Source of the DNA: Cryomorphaceae bacterium BACL29 MAG-121220-bin8
Lineage (GTDB): Bacteria; Bacteroidota; Bacteroidia; Flavobacteriales; Flavobacteriaceae
Direction of reading: 5' to 3'
DNA length: 64,000 bases
Assembly: GCA_905181705.1 (NCBI GenBank)
Contig: CAJIYP010000003.1
Span: forward strand, 496,001 to 560,000
Each line of letters opens with the position of its first letter. The stretch's first letter is position 1. Shown here piece by piece: positions 26,278 to 35,536 of the stretch. The notes beneath the pieces were generated by a model. That model was not told the DNA's origin and ran no database searches. It saw only the letters and a list, made by a program, of their open reading frames with translations. The translations under genes and the position numbers were made by a program.

Positions 26278-28356
26278 ATGATAAAATTTGTGTGGAAGCA
26301 TAAGTACAAACTATTATCGTTAATAGTCCTCTGCTTCATTTTTTCAATTTTTACATTGAAAAATCCTAAAATATTTTATGATTCTGAAAGGATCTTACAA
26401 TATGCTGATGATGTAGAAATAGAACAAGAAGTAAATATTAATTCGAGTAATCTTTTTTTAGTTGGAGTTGAATTTGATAAAAACATTCAATTCAATGATC
26501 TAATTAAACTTCAGTCTGTTCATTATGAGCTATTAAAAGATGAAAATATTGCATTAAGCCAGAGTGTTTTTAACGATATTTCATTATTTAATTTAAATTT
26601 TTTCCTTCCATTTGGAAATAACAAAAAAATACAAAACAAAAAAGATTTTGATGATTTCATTGAAAAAATAAAAAAGAAGGAAAGTTTATTTATTTCAAAA
26701 GATCAAAAAAAATTATTTTATATAATTGAATTAAAATCTGATTTAGGAGAAGATTTTAATAAAAATTTCATTACCAACCTTGAATATAAATTTAATAAGT
26801 TAGGAGCTTCATCCATTTATATCACTGGTCAAGTAAAAGCAGAACTATACATTAAGGATAAAGTAATCAAAGAACTTCTTTACATCACTTTTTTTAGTGC
26901 TCTTTTATGTTGTCTAATACTTTGGTTTTTTTCTAGAAATATAAAATTCGTTTCCATTGTTATAACTAGTGTTTTGTTTAGTATAACTATAAGTTTTATG
27001 ATATCTCAACTACTTTTTGGTGGAATTGAACTTGTGATGATTATTATGCCCGCCATATTGTTTATTGTTTGTATTTCGGATTTTATGCATTTGGTTAATG
27101 ATAATGGAGATACTAAAAAATCTAAACTAGAATATTTTAAATATCAGATCAATAATATTGGAAAACCTGTTGCCTTAACCTCTATTACCACAGCAATAGG
27201 ATTTTTAAGCTTTTGTTTTTCTAATGTTTTGCCAATTTCAAGATTAGGTATGATTACAACTATCGGAATTTTAATCTCTCTTTTTGTTATTCTTGTTACC
27301 TATGCAATATGTATAGATTTAAATCTTCATATTATAAAAGGTAAAAAAGCATTAAATAATAAAATAGATAATCTAATTTCTGGATTTATTAATTTTCAAA
27401 ATAGTAAAAAATCTATACCACTTATTTTACTAATGTCCTTTTTGTGTCTGTTTGGAATAAATTATTTTGAGATTAATAACCATGTGAATGATGAGTTTAA
27501 TAAATCCTCTGATCTTTACAAAGAAATGCAGTTTTTCGATAAGAATTTTGGAGGCTACAAACAAGTGTCTTTTAATATTGAAATAAAGGATGATTTAAAG
27601 CTAGACAGTATAATTACACTTGAAAATGAAATAAAATCAATGGGTTTCACAATTGATTATTCTCTTTTTGGATCATTCAAAGATTTAAAGTCTATTAATA
27701 AAAATTATTTACAAGAAATAGAAGAAAAACAAATTAGTATAAAAAGCAGGATGCCAGATATTGGATCTAAAAAAAGTCTAATTCTAATTGATGAAATAAA
27801 AGAAATAGCCAGAGGTTTAAATATTAAAATGCAAGTAAAAGGAAATGGCTATCTATTTGACAAATTAAGTGATAAAATTACACTGGAAATCCTATTTGGT
27901 TTAATGATTGCTATTTTAACCATTTGTCTTTTATTTTTAATTATTTCCAATTTTAATTTCAAATATTTATTAATTATTCTAATTCCAAATACATTTCCAA
28001 TTTTTGTTTGTGTTGGGCTGATGAGCCTGGGAAGCTTTTATTTTAGTTTATCTAATGCCTTTATTTTTGCCATTATATTTGGATTAATTGTTGATGATTC
28101 TATTCATATAATAACTTCTTATAGATTTAATATTCTTAGGGGAATCAACAAGAAAGAAGCCATTGATAAATCTTTAAGAATTACTGGAAAAGCAGTTATT
28201 AAAACCACAATGATTATTATAGTAACATTAATTCCTCTTCTTTTTTCTGAATTTAATTCAATTAGTCAGTTAGGATTACTAACTATAGTTTCTGCAATAA
28301 TTGCCATAGTATTTGACTTAATATATTTACCAAAATTGATTAGATATTTTTTATAA
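26278..28356 (+). CDS. MMPL/RND family transporter
   Basis: Inner-membrane exporter of 692 residues with two homologous halves, each a first TM helix, a large periplasmic loop and a bundle of five TM helices. TM segments begin at about 14 and 195 in the first half and near 375 and 530 in the second. Motifs include VMIIMPAILFIVCISDFMHL and FGLIVDDSIHII, where the Asp residues carry the proton relay of RND proteins. Members move lipids, hopanoids or hydrophobic drugs. No membrane-fusion partner is adjacent. 146 bases of AT-rich spacer without clear signals precede it. Confidence 0.85.
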   Translation: MIKFVWKHKYKLLSLIVLCFIFSIFTLKNPKIFYDSERILQYADDVEIEQEVNINSSNLFLVGVEFDKNIQFNDLIKLQSVHYELLKDENIALSQSVFNDISLFNLNFFLPFGNNKKIQNKKDFDDFIEKIKKKESLFISKDQKKLFYIIELKSDLGEDFNKNFITNLEYKFNKLGASSIYITGQVKAELYIKDKVIKELLYITFFSALLCCLILWFFSRNIKFVSIVITSVLFSITISFMISQLLFGGIELVMIIMPAILFIVCISDFMHLVNDNGDTKKSKLEYFKYQINNIGKPVALTSITTAIGFLSFCFSNVLPISRLGMITTIGILISLFVILVTYAICIDLNLHIIKGKKALNNKIDNLISGFINFQNSKKSIPLILLMSFLCLFGINYFEINNHVNDEFNKSSDLYKEMQFFDKNFGGYKQVSFNIEIKDDLKLDSIITLENEIKSMGFTIDYSLFGSFKDLKSINKNYLQEIEEKQISIKSRMPDIGSKKSLILIDEIKEIARGLNIKMQVKGNGYLFDKLSDKITLEILFGLMIAILTICLLFLIISNFNFKYLLIILIPNTFPIFVCVGLMSLGSFYFSLSNAFIFAIIFGLIVDDSIHIITSYRFNILRGINKKEAIDKSLRITGKAVIKTTMIIIVTLIPLLFSEFNSISQLGLLTIVSAIIAIVFDLIYLPKLIRYFL

Positions 28357-28420
28357 AAATGGGAGAATAATTGCTGTAAACTAACCATTTAATTAGAATA
28401 TTTTATTTTTTTAATTGAAC

Positions 28421-28487
28421 AAAAAACCCCCAAATAGATTACTATTTACTACTATGTAGCTTTTTGCTTCACCTAAAATAGGGGTTT
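28421..28487 (-). terminator. Candidate structured 3' region/terminator
   Basis: On the minus strand a closing stem AAACCCC/GGGGTTT (28487-28481 with 28430-28424) encloses two small hairpins, AGC-AAAAA-GCT (28468-28458) and AAATAG-TAAT-CTATTT (28447-28432), and ends in a U run. It follows the 179-residue secreted-protein gene by 26 bases, so it may end that transcript. The multi-branched shape is unusual for a simple terminator. Confidence 0.4.
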
Positions 28488-28513
28488 AGTTAGAATGTGT
28501 AGTGTAGCAGTAT

Positions 28514-29053
28514 TTAATAAATTACTTGTACTAATCTTTTATCTTTATCGATACTCCATTGAACTTGCCAGGTCGAGCCATTAATTACATCAACCATTAT
28601 AAAGTTGTACATTTTTTTAGTTTGATATAGCTTGTATTGTCCAATAACCCCAATATCGTCTTTGAAATCTTCCCATTTAGGTTTGAAGGCTTCGTTATCC
28701 TCAGCTGTGTCTGATTCCCAAAAATCAAGTGAACTTTTTAAAGCTTCTTTTGCTTCTTTAAGTGTATAAGACCAGCTTACATCACTTAAAACAGTTTTCA
28801 TAGCAACTCCATCTCCAACTGCAATTTGAACCATCCACAATTTACCTGTTTGAGTGTCTAACAATAGAGATATGTAGTTATTTGTAGTTGAATATATCCT
28901 ATACCTTTCAATATCCTCAGATTGTAATAAACTAAATTCAGGAACAGCTCCTGGTGTTTCTAGTGTTGTTTCAATAAATTCAGGGTCTTCAAAAGTTTGT
29001 TGCCCAAAAGACACAAGTGGAATAAACAGTAATAGTATAATTAGCTTTTTCAT
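28514..29053 (-). CDS. Secreted protein of unknown function with two W-x-V-Q repeats
   Basis: Exported protein of 179 residues with a clear Sec signal ([18 protein letters not shown]). I do not recognise a named domain. The mature part has two similar halves built around a tyrosine-rich strand, a hydrophobic strand and a Trp motif: [14 protein letters not shown] and [16 protein letters not shown]. This repeated beta unit suggests a small beta-sheet or propeller-like fold. Its ATG overlaps the VF530 stop (ATGA), so it is translated from the same message. Similar small secreted proteins occur widely in Flavobacteriia. Confidence 0.65.
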   Translation of the reverse strand: MKKLIILLLFIPLVSFGQQTFEDPEFIETTLETPGAVPEFSLLQSEDIERYRIYSTTNNYISLLLDTQTGKLWMVQIAVGDGVAMKTVLSDVSWSYTLKEAKEALKSSLDFWESDTAEDNEAFKPKWEDFKDDIGVIGQYKLYQTKKMYNFIMVDVINGSTWQVQWSIDKDKRLVQVIY

Positions 29054-29268
29054 TTCATATTTTTTATATAAAATTTTTCTATTTTTTCTCTAGCCCAAGG
29101 GGTGGTTCTTAAGAATTTTAAACTTGATTTATAAGTAGGGTTGTTTTTAAACACATTGATGTTTAAAGTATCTCCTAATTCTTCCCAGCCATATTCAAGA
29201 AATAATTGTTCTAAGATGGTAGCTAATTTTATTCCATGTAAAGGATTGTTAAGTTGTTTTCCACTCAT
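29050..29268 (-). CDS. VF530 family (DUF2132) small DNA-binding protein
   Basis: Small protein of 72 residues from the ATG at 29268 ([15 protein letters not shown]), the usual start and length for this family; a longer frame adds 17 unlikely residues. The family pattern is clear: [39 protein letters not shown]. The Vibrio structure VF530 has a fold related to double-stranded-DNA-binding domains, but the role is not settled. It overlaps the following secreted-protein gene by 4 bases, an odd pairing of a cytoplasmic and an exported product. Confidence 0.85.
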   Translation of the reverse strand: MSGKQLNNPLHGIKLATILEQLFLEYGWEELGDTLNINVFKNNPTYKSSLKFLRTTPWAREKIEKFYIKNMK

Positions 29269-29408
29269 AGTTATAAAGTTAATTAATTCTTTTAGAATCA
29301 TATTAATTGGCTTAAACAACTAATGAGAGATAAAGGACTGCCACATCTCTGTAATTTATGAAACAACCTACTAACGAGGATTAGAAGTTGCTGAATTAAA
29401 AGATATGC

Positions 29409-30050
29409 CTAATCTGGATTACAGTTTGTGAAGTTTGGTCTTTTAGATTCTGGCCAATTATAAGCATTAAAATTGTCGGTGAGACTTATGCATTCTGTTA
29501 CTTTTGAAACATCCCATCCACTTAAATCCATTCCTTCTATATAATTTGAATTTCCACTAATAACAGACCTGTCATATGTGTAGCATTGCTTACATCCCAA
29601 TTATTAATATTAGGATTTACATCTCCTAAATCCATAGTTAATCCCATATAGTTTACTTTAGAAACGTCCCAAGCACTTAAGTCTACATTAACAGGTTGAG
29701 CACCATAAAAAAGTCCATCCATATCGTTCCAGTTACTTACATCCCAACCTTCAATTCCTTTGATTTCACTATCCTAAAAAAAAGGTGCTGCTGAACCTAG
29801 AAAATTCTACTTCTACTTTTGTGGTAACCACTTTACTTAAATCCTTACCGTCTTTTATCCATTCTTTTAAAGAAGGCAAATCAACAGCAGTATAAGTTAC
29901 TCCGTTAAGGTCTGCAGTTGTTCCTACAGTAACCCAATCCCTTGCTTTGATTGTTACTCCATTGTCTGCAACATAGAAGGGTAATTCTTCTTCATCAGAG
30001 GAACAAGAAACAATAAATAGGGCTATAAATAGTAATGTGTATTTTTTCAT
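29409..30050 (-). pseudogene. BspA-type (DUF285) surface lipoprotein, frame-disrupted
   Basis: A lipoprotein signal (MKKYTLLFIALFIVSC, start 30050) is followed by a conserved stem (LPSLKEWIKDGKDLSKVVTTKV), but the frame closes at about 29769. The coding sense then continues in another frame (GIEGWDVSNWNDMDGLFYGA, DLSAWDVSKVNYMG, NNWDVSNATHMTG) and again in a third (GMDLSGWDVSKVTE to RPNFTNC, stop near 29409). These WDVS repeats are typical of BspA-like leucine-rich adhesins. At least two single-base changes, near 29774 and near 29548, break the gene. An intact protein would have about 210 residues, short for the family, so internal repeats may also be lost. Confidence 0.8.
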
Positions 30051-30158
30051 AGCTACAAAACTAATAAAAACATCCACACAGAAAGGTTAGTTAATAAAGA
30101 TAAGGGCAAAAAAGACGATAAATAGTACTTAAATGGGCTTTGAGTGTGTTTGGGGTAT

Positions 30159-30193
30159 AAAAAAAGAGGGTAAAATCTTTCGAAATTACCCTC
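30159..30193 (-). terminator. Rho-independent terminator after tRNA-Leu
   Basis: Minus-strand stem GAGGGTAA/TTACCCTC (30193-30186 with 30173-30166), 12-base loop, then seven U. It lies 5 bases past the tRNA-Leu gene and ends the tRNA-Gly/tRNA-Leu transcript. The space between it and the decayed surface-protein gene holds nothing I can identify. Confidence 0.85.
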
Positions 30194-30197
30194 TCCG

Positions 30198-30283
30198 TAC
30201 TCGAGATGGGACTTGAACCCATACGACCATTACTGATCATTGGATTTTAAGTCCAACGTGTCTACCAATTCCACCACTCGAGC
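30198..30283 (-). tRNA. tRNA-Leu (TAA)
   Basis: Class II tRNA of 86 bases with a long variable arm (GATCAGTAATGGTC). Acceptor GCTCGAG pairs with CTCGAGT including one G-U pair, discriminator A as expected for Leu; anticodon stem TTGGA/TCCAA encloses CTTAAAA, anticodon TAA. No encoded CCA. It lies 14 bases after tRNA-Gly, probably in the same transcript. Confidence 0.97.
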
Positions 30284-30297
30284 ATAATATGGTTCAG

Positions 30298-30369
30298 AGC
30301 GAAAGACGGGATTTGAACCCGCGACCTCCACCTTGGCAAGGTGATGCTCTACCCCTGAGCTACTTTCGC
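30298..30369 (-). tRNA. tRNA-Gly (GCC)
   Basis: Cloverleaf of 72 bases. Acceptor GCGAAAG pairs with CTTTCGC, discriminator U as expected for Gly, D loop GCTCAGGGGTAGAGC, anticodon loop TTGCCAA (anticodon GCC) and T loop TTCAAAT. First gene of the small tRNA unit. Confidence 0.97.
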
Positions 30370-30380
30370 AAATTGGATTG

Positions 30381-30388
30381 CAAATGTA
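30381..30388 (-). promoter_or_regulatory. Probable -7 element of the tRNA-Gly/tRNA-Leu unit
   Basis: Minus strand TACATTTG matches TAnnTTTG and lies 11 bases before the tRNA-Gly 5' end. The upstream region is a T-rich tract without a TTG at the 19-base distance, so the -33 element is uncertain. Confidence 0.5.
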
Positions 30389-30441
30389 AAACAAAAAATC
30401 AAAAAAAAGTAAATAATATTCTCATAAATAAAACTGAAAAA

Positions 30442-33036
30442 TTAAGTGTTTAGAATTCTTTTAATTTCATTTAATTTTATCAAAGCTTCTACAGGCGTTA
30501 ATTCATCTATATTTAAAGATAATATATCTTCTTTCAACTCTTCTAATTTTGGATTATCTAAATTAAAAAAACTTAGTTGTAAGTCAGAATCTTCATTCTT
30601 TTTTTTCGATTTATTAAACTGATGAGATTTTTCTAATTTGTGTAATATTTTTTTAGCAGAGGAAATAAGCTGTTTTGGCATTCCTGCCATACTTGCCACG
30701 TGAATTCCAAAGCTATGCGCACTACCTCCAGGCACTAATTTTCTTAAAAAAATTACATTATCCTCTGTTTCCTTAACTGAAACATTATAATTATTAATTC
30801 TTTCAAAAGTATCTGCCATCATATTAATTTCGTGATAATGAGTAGCAAACAATGTTTTAGGTTTAAAAGGGTGGTCATGTAAGAATTCAGCCATTGCCCA
30901 TGCTATAGAAATACCATCATAAGTACTTGTTCCTCTTCCAATTTCATCCAATAAAATCAAGCTTTTATTAGAAATATTATTTATAATTGCAGCGGCTTCG
31001 TTCATTTCAACCATAAAAGTAGATTCTCCAATAGAAATATTATCACTAGCTCCAACCCTAGTAAAAATTTTGTCTACAATGCCCATTTCAACTCTTTTTG
31101 CAGGGACAAAACTTCCAATTTGAGCAAGCAACACAATTAAAGCAGTTTGTCTTAAAATTGCAGATTTTCCAGACATATTAGGACCCGTAATCATTAAAAT
31201 TTGGTTTAAGTCGTTGCTTATAGAAATATCATTAGGAATATATGGATTTTCGTAAGGTAATTTTGATTCTATGACCGGATGTCTTCCTTCTTTAATTTTT
31301 ATTTCATTAGAATTATTTATTATTGGATAAGAGTAATTCATTTTTTCAGCTAATATTCCAAAACCACACAAACAATCTAAAACAGCTAGCCAATGGGAAT
31401 TGATTTTGATAACAGAAATAAATGGTCTTAATTTTAATATTAAATCATTAAATATTTGGTTTTCTAATAACAATATTTTTTCTTCAGCTCCTAATATTTT
31501 TGATTCATAGTCTTTGAGTTCCTGAGTTATATATCTTTCTGCATTAACTAAAGTTTGTTTTCTAATCCAATCTTGAGGCACCTTATCCTTGTGAAGATTT
31601 CTAACTTCTAAGTAATACCCAAAAACATTATTAAAGCTAATTTTTAAAGAGCTAATTCCTGTGTTCTCTATTTCTCTATTTTGAATTTCATTTAAATAAT
31701 TTTTTCCAGATTTAGACAAGTCTTTTAATTGATCAAGTTCTACATTAAATCCTTTCTTAATCACGTTACCTTTACTAACACTTACAGGCGCTTCTTCATC
31801 AAGTGTAATTTCTAAAACATCAATTAACTTTTCACATAAATCTAGTGAGTTCGAAATCTTTTGGATAAATTCATTTGAGCTAGAGTCTAAAGTTTCTTTT
31901 AATGGCTTAATTGAACTTAAATTGTTTTTTAGTTGAACTAATTCCCTTGGACTTATTTTAGAAGTTGCAACTTTAGCCATAATTCTTTCTAAATCACTGA
32001 ACGATTTTAGTATGGTACTGATTTGATCTAAATCATGGCTTTTTTTAACAAAATAATCTACACATTGATGTCTAAATTCTAATTCTTTTAAGTCTATAAC
32101 TGGGTGAATTATCCATCTTTTTAGCATTCTACCACCCATTGGAGTTGAGGTATAATCAATTACATTAATCAGTGAAATACCATCTTTAGAATTTGATCTT
32201 AACAGCTCTAAGTTTATCATTGTAAACCTGTCCATCCAAACAAACTCTTTATCAATAATCTGATTAATATTAGTAATATGTGATAAATTTGAATGTTGTG
32301 TTTCTTCTAAATAATGTAAAATTGATCCAGATGCAATTATCCCTAAATTATCTTCTTTTATTCCAAATCCTTTAAGGTTTAAAATTTTAAATTGATTTTT
32401 AATTTTTTCTTTGGCAAAATCTTTGTTGAAGACCCACTGTTCTAAATAAAAAATCGATTTATAGTCTCCGAAAAGAGAATTAAACTCTTTCTTATGTTTT
32501 TTTGAAATCAAAATCTCTTTTGGATCAAAACTTTGAAGTAAGTTTTTTATGTAATCTATATTTCCCTGAGAAATTAAAAATTCTCCGGTTGATATATCTA
32601 AAAAAGAAATGCCATAATAATCCTTTAAATTATAGATTGAAGCAAGGAAATTATTTGATTTTTTTTCTAAAATTCCATCATTTAATGAAACTCCAGGCGT
32701 TATTAACTCCGTAACCCCTCTTTTAACAATAGTCTTGGTTGTTTTAGGGTCCTCTAATTGATCACATATAGCAACCCTTTCCCCTGCTTTAACTAATTTA
32801 TGTAAGTAGGTGTTTAGTGAATGATGTGGAAAACCTGCTAATTTAGTTTCACTATTACTTCCTGCGCCTCTTTTAGTCAAAACAATACCTAAAATTTTAG
32901 ATGTTTTAACTGCATCTTCATGAAAAGTTTCGTAAAAATCTCCAACTCTAAACAATAACAAAGCATCAGGGTATTTATCCTTAATCTTATTGTACTGTTT
33001 CATTAATGGTGTTACTTTTTTCACCTCTTTGTTCAT
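30442..33036 (-). CDS. mutS: DNA mismatch repair protein MutS
   Basis: Mismatch recognition ATPase of 864 residues, normal length. The N-terminal domain has the mismatch-contacting motif GDFYETFHEDA (Phe and Glu at the DNA) near residue 30. Connector, lever and clamp domains follow; the P-loop TGPNMSGKS is at about 616-624, Walker B LLDEIGRGTS and the ABC signature region after it. The C-terminal 40 residues resemble the MutS tetramer/beta-clamp region. It recruits MutL and the repair exonucleases. It is divergent from the methyltransferase gene. Nothing unusual in the key residues. Confidence 0.97.
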   Translation of the reverse strand: MNKEVKKVTPLMKQYNKIKDKYPDALLLFRVGDFYETFHEDAVKTSKILGIVLTKRGAGSNSETKLAGFPHHSLNTYLHKLVKAGERVAICDQLEDPKTTKTIVKRGVTELITPGVSLNDGILEKKSNNFLASIYNLKDYYGISFLDISTGEFLISQGNIDYIKNLLQSFDPKEILISKKHKKEFNSLFGDYKSIFYLEQWVFNKDFAKEKIKNQFKILNLKGFGIKEDNLGIIASGSILHYLEETQHSNLSHITNINQIIDKEFVWMDRFTMINLELLRSNSKDGISLINVIDYTSTPMGGRMLKRWIIHPVIDLKELEFRHQCVDYFVKKSHDLDQISTILKSFSDLERIMAKVATSKISPRELVQLKNNLSSIKPLKETLDSSSNEFIQKISNSLDLCEKLIDVLEITLDEEAPVSVSKGNVIKKGFNVELDQLKDLSKSGKNYLNEIQNREIENTGISSLKISFNNVFGYYLEVRNLHKDKVPQDWIRKQTLVNAERYITQELKDYESKILGAEEKILLLENQIFNDLILKLRPFISVIKINSHWLAVLDCLCGFGILAEKMNYSYPIINNSNEIKIKEGRHPVIESKLPYENPYIPNDISISNDLNQILMITGPNMSGKSAILRQTALIVLLAQIGSFVPAKRVEMGIVDKIFTRVGASDNISIGESTFMVEMNEAAAIINNISNKSLILLDEIGRGTSTYDGISIAWAMAEFLHDHPFKPKTLFATHYHEINMMADTFERINNYNVSVKETEDNVIFLRKLVPGGSAHSFGIHVASMAGMPKQLISSAKKILHKLEKSHQFNKSKKKNEDSDLQLSFFNLDNPKLEELKEDILSLNIDELTPVEALIKLNEIKRILNT

Positions 33037-33117
33037 GTGTTGATTGATTCTAAGCTAATTTACTATTATTTAGAAATTTAATCTTTTACTTTGTAAAAAA
33101 ACATTCTTGAATAATAA

Positions 33118-33645
33118 ATGAGAAAATTAAAAAATAGTGAACTTGGAAGAATTGATGTAGCTGAGTTCAAAAAAACTCCAAAGACTCCCTTAATTATAAT
33201 TCTTGATGATATTAGAAGTTTAAATAATATTGGATCTATTTTTAGAACTGCTGATGCATTTGTTATTGAAAAAATTATTTTGTGTGGAATTACTGCTAGC
33301 CCTCCAAACAAAGACATACAAAAAACCGCATTAGGATCAACCGAGAGTATAGATTGGGAGTATCATAAGGAAGTAAGTTTAGTAATTAAAAACTTAAAAA
33401 AAGAAGGTGTTCACATTTGGAGTATCGAGCAAACTGAGAATTCTAGTAAACTAAATAAATTGAAAATTTCAAACAACCTTAAACATGCTATTATTTTAGG
33501 GAACGAAGTAAAGGGCGTGTCTCAAAATGCTATAGATTTGTCGGACAATGTTATTGAAATTCCTCAGTTTGGGACTAAACACTCGTTAAATGTTTCCGCA
33601 TGTTCAGCTATCGTGATTTGGGAGTTTTATAACTCACTTTCTTAG
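33118..33645 (+). CDS. TrmH/SpoU family RNA 2'-O-methyltransferase
   Basis: SPOUT methyltransferase of 175 residues that would transfer a methyl group from SAM to a ribose in tRNA or rRNA. The three knot motifs are present: NIGSIFRTADAF, ILGNEVKGVSQ and IPQFGTKHSLNVSACSAIV. The N-terminal RNA-binding extension of larger members is short, so the substrate is not clear. It is divergent from mutS and its 3' end overlaps the convergent folK-kinase gene by 12 bases. Confidence 0.9.
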   Translation: MRKLKNSELGRIDVAEFKKTPKTPLIIILDDIRSLNNIGSIFRTADAFVIEKIILCGITASPPNKDIQKTALGSTESIDWEYHKEVSLVIKNLKKEGVHIWSIEQTENSSKLNKLKISNNLKHAIILGNEVKGVSQNAIDLSDNVIEIPQFGTKHSLNVSACSAIVIWEFYNSLS

Positions 33646-34767
33646 ACCTTCTTTAATTTTAAACAATATTCTTAAGTAATCCGATTGATTCTCAACAAAA
33701 TCAATATTGGATACGTCAACAAATAATATATTCCAATCTGTTTTAGACTTTAGAGATTTTATATAAGCTTGATTAATTTTTTTTAAGTAATTTTTTTTAA
33801 TATTTTTCTCAAAATACCTTCCTCTTTTTTCAATATTTAAGAGCAAATTTTCAGGAGATTGCATTAAGAATATTATAAGATTAGGTTTTATTAAATCTTT
33901 TGTCATAAAATAAAAAATGTTTCTATAAAGATTGAAATCATTTTCTGTTAAAGTCACCCCAGCGAAGATTAATGATTTTATAATATCATAGTCAAAAACA
34001 ACTCCTGTTTTAAACAAATCTAATTGATTTTTATAATCATTTAACTGTCTGCACCTATCCACCAAGAATGTAAGCTCAAGGTTTAATGCGTACCTTTTAG
34101 GGTCTTCATAAAATTTTTCTAAAAAGGGATTTTCCTCAAAAGCTTCTAAAATGATATTCTTGTTTAAATCTCTAGAAAGTTTTTTTGAAAGTGAAGTTTT
34201 ACCAATTCCTATATTACCCTCAACTACAATATTATTAAATGATTTTAAGGAATTAAGTACTGGGTTATATAGTTTGTTTTCTATTTCTATAACCTTACTG
34301 AAGTTATTTAAATCATGGCTTATTTCTAAAATTGATTGTTTAGATTTTGGATGAATTTTACTATTAGCTATGTCTAATAAAGGTTTAATAACAAACTCTC
34401 TTAGGTGTAATTTTGGATGTGGAATTATTAAATCATTTGTATTTATCACTTGATCCTGATAAAATAAAATGTCTAAATCAATTATTCTAGAAGAGTATCT
34501 CTTATCTTTTTTTCTGATTCTACCTGCTTTTTTTTCTATAATTAATAAGATATTTAAAAGATCTTGAGGCTTCAATATTGTTTCAACTCCAATGCAACAA
34601 TTATAAAACATATCCCCATCAAACCCAACAGAGGGGTTCTCATATAATTTAGAAATAGAAATAATATTACCTATTTTCCTGTCGATTTGATTTAAAGCTG
34701 ACTGTATATTACTCTCACGATCTCCTATATTACTTCCCAGAGATAAATATGTTAATTCCATCTTCAT
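33634..34767 (-). CDS. folK: Fusion of HPPK (FolK) and deoxynucleoside kinase
   Basis: Bifunctional protein of 377 residues. Residues 1-155 are 6-hydroxymethyl-7,8-dihydropterin pyrophosphokinase: YLSLGSNIGDRE, SSRIIDLDILFY, and HPKLHLREFVIKPLLDI; this makes the activated pterin for folate synthesis. After a linker, a P-loop EGNIGIGKTS at about 183-192 opens a deoxyadenosine/deoxyguanosine-type kinase with ILEAFEENPFL and a DRC-like segment (VDRCRQL). The fusion is common in Bacteroidota and links folate and deoxynucleotide supply. The start may be the second Met (two codons later). No neighbours in the pathway. Confidence 0.92.
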   Translation of the reverse strand: MKMELTYLSLGSNIGDRESNIQSALNQIDRKIGNIISISKLYENPSVGFDGDMFYNCCIGVETILKPQDLLNILLIIEKKAGRIRKKDKRYSSRIIDLDILFYQDQVINTNDLIIPHPKLHLREFVIKPLLDIANSKIHPKSKQSILEISHDLNNFSKVIEIENKLYNPVLNSLKSFNNIVVEGNIGIGKTSLSKKLSRDLNKNIILEAFEENPFLEKFYEDPKRYALNLELTFLVDRCRQLNDYKNQLDLFKTGVVFDYDIIKSLIFAGVTLTENDFNLYRNIFYFMTKDLIKPNLIIFLMQSPENLLLNIEKRGRYFEKNIKKNYLKKINQAYIKSLKSKTDWNILFVDVSNIDFVENQSDYLRILFKIKEGLRK

Positions 34768-34834
34768 AAAGCCAAATTAAGATTATTTATCTTTATTTAA
34801 AACGCTATTTTATACTTTTACCAAAAAGATTAAT

Positions 34835-35536
34835 ATGGATGAGTCTAAAAAAATACTAGCTAATAAAATATATCTTTATTTAGCTGCTTTATTTATTACA
34901 TCTTTAGTGGTTTCTAATCTAATTTTTCAAAAATTTTTCTATTGGTATCCTTTTGACTTTTCAATAAATGGAATAAAATTATTTGAACTTTCAGTCGGTA
35001 TATTGCCCTATCCAATCACCTTTTTAGTTACAGATTTAATTTCTGAAATATATGGCCAGAAGAAAGCTACTCAAGTAGTAATAGCAGGTATTTTTGCTTC
35101 GTTTTTTTCATTATTAATAATTTTAATATCTAATTATGTTCCAGCATTAGATTCCTCACCAATAAACGACGAAACTTTTTCGGATGTTTTTTCTCTATCT
35201 GGATTAGCTGTTTTAGCCTCTATGATGGCTTACTTATTTGCTCAGTTTATTGATATTAAAATTTATCATTTTTGGAAAAACCTAACCAATGGGAAAATGC
35301 TTTGGCTAAGGAATAATTTTTCTACTTTTAGTTCACAATTTATTGATACTGTTACAGTAATCTCTCTTTTATGTTTTTTTGAAGTTTTAAGCTGGGAAAG
35401 TTTTACTGGACTTGTTTTATCAGGAGTTGTTTTTAAAATTATTATAGCATTTTTAGATACCCCTATTTTATATTTTTTTGTTTATCTATTTAGAAAAAAG
35501 TTTGATTTAAAAGTCGGCGAAGAAATAAAAATTTAA
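34835..35536 (+). CDS. Queuosine precursor transporter (YhhQ/QueT, DUF165 family)
   Basis: Membrane protein of 233 residues with six predicted helices. The family signature is ILPYPITFLVTDLISEIYG near residue 56, with further conserved FAQFIDIKIYHFWK and NFSTFSSQFIDT. E. coli YhhQ takes up preQ0/preQ1 for synthesis of the modified tRNA base queuosine; queuosine biosynthesis genes are not in this window. Its stop overlaps the convergent DUF2797 gene by 4 bases. No riboswitch was seen in the 67-base upstream gap. Confidence 0.9.
   Translation: MDESKKILANKIYLYLAALFITSLVVSNLIFQKFFYWYPFDFSINGIKLFELSVGILPYPITFLVTDLISEIYGQKKATQVVIAGIFASFFSLLIILISNYVPALDSSPINDETFSDVFSLSGLAVLASMMAYLFAQFIDIKIYHFWKNLTNGKMLWLRNNFSTFSSQFIDTVTVISLLCFFEVLSWESFTGLVLSGVVFKIIIAFLDTPILYFFVYLFRKKFDLKVGEEIKI

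Noticed and set aside
29141-29323. Antisense frame over VF530
   Set aside because: The minus-strand VF530 protein is a clear family match; the plus-strand frame is a shadow.
29320-30160. Integrated mobile element next to tRNA genes
   Set aside because: No integrase, transposase, terminal repeats or duplicated tRNA end was found; only a decayed surface-protein gene.
30298-30369. Reading the anticodon of this tRNA as GGC (Ala)
   Set aside because: Careful reverse complementing gives TTGCCAA in the loop, anticodon GCC, with discriminator U: tRNA-Gly.
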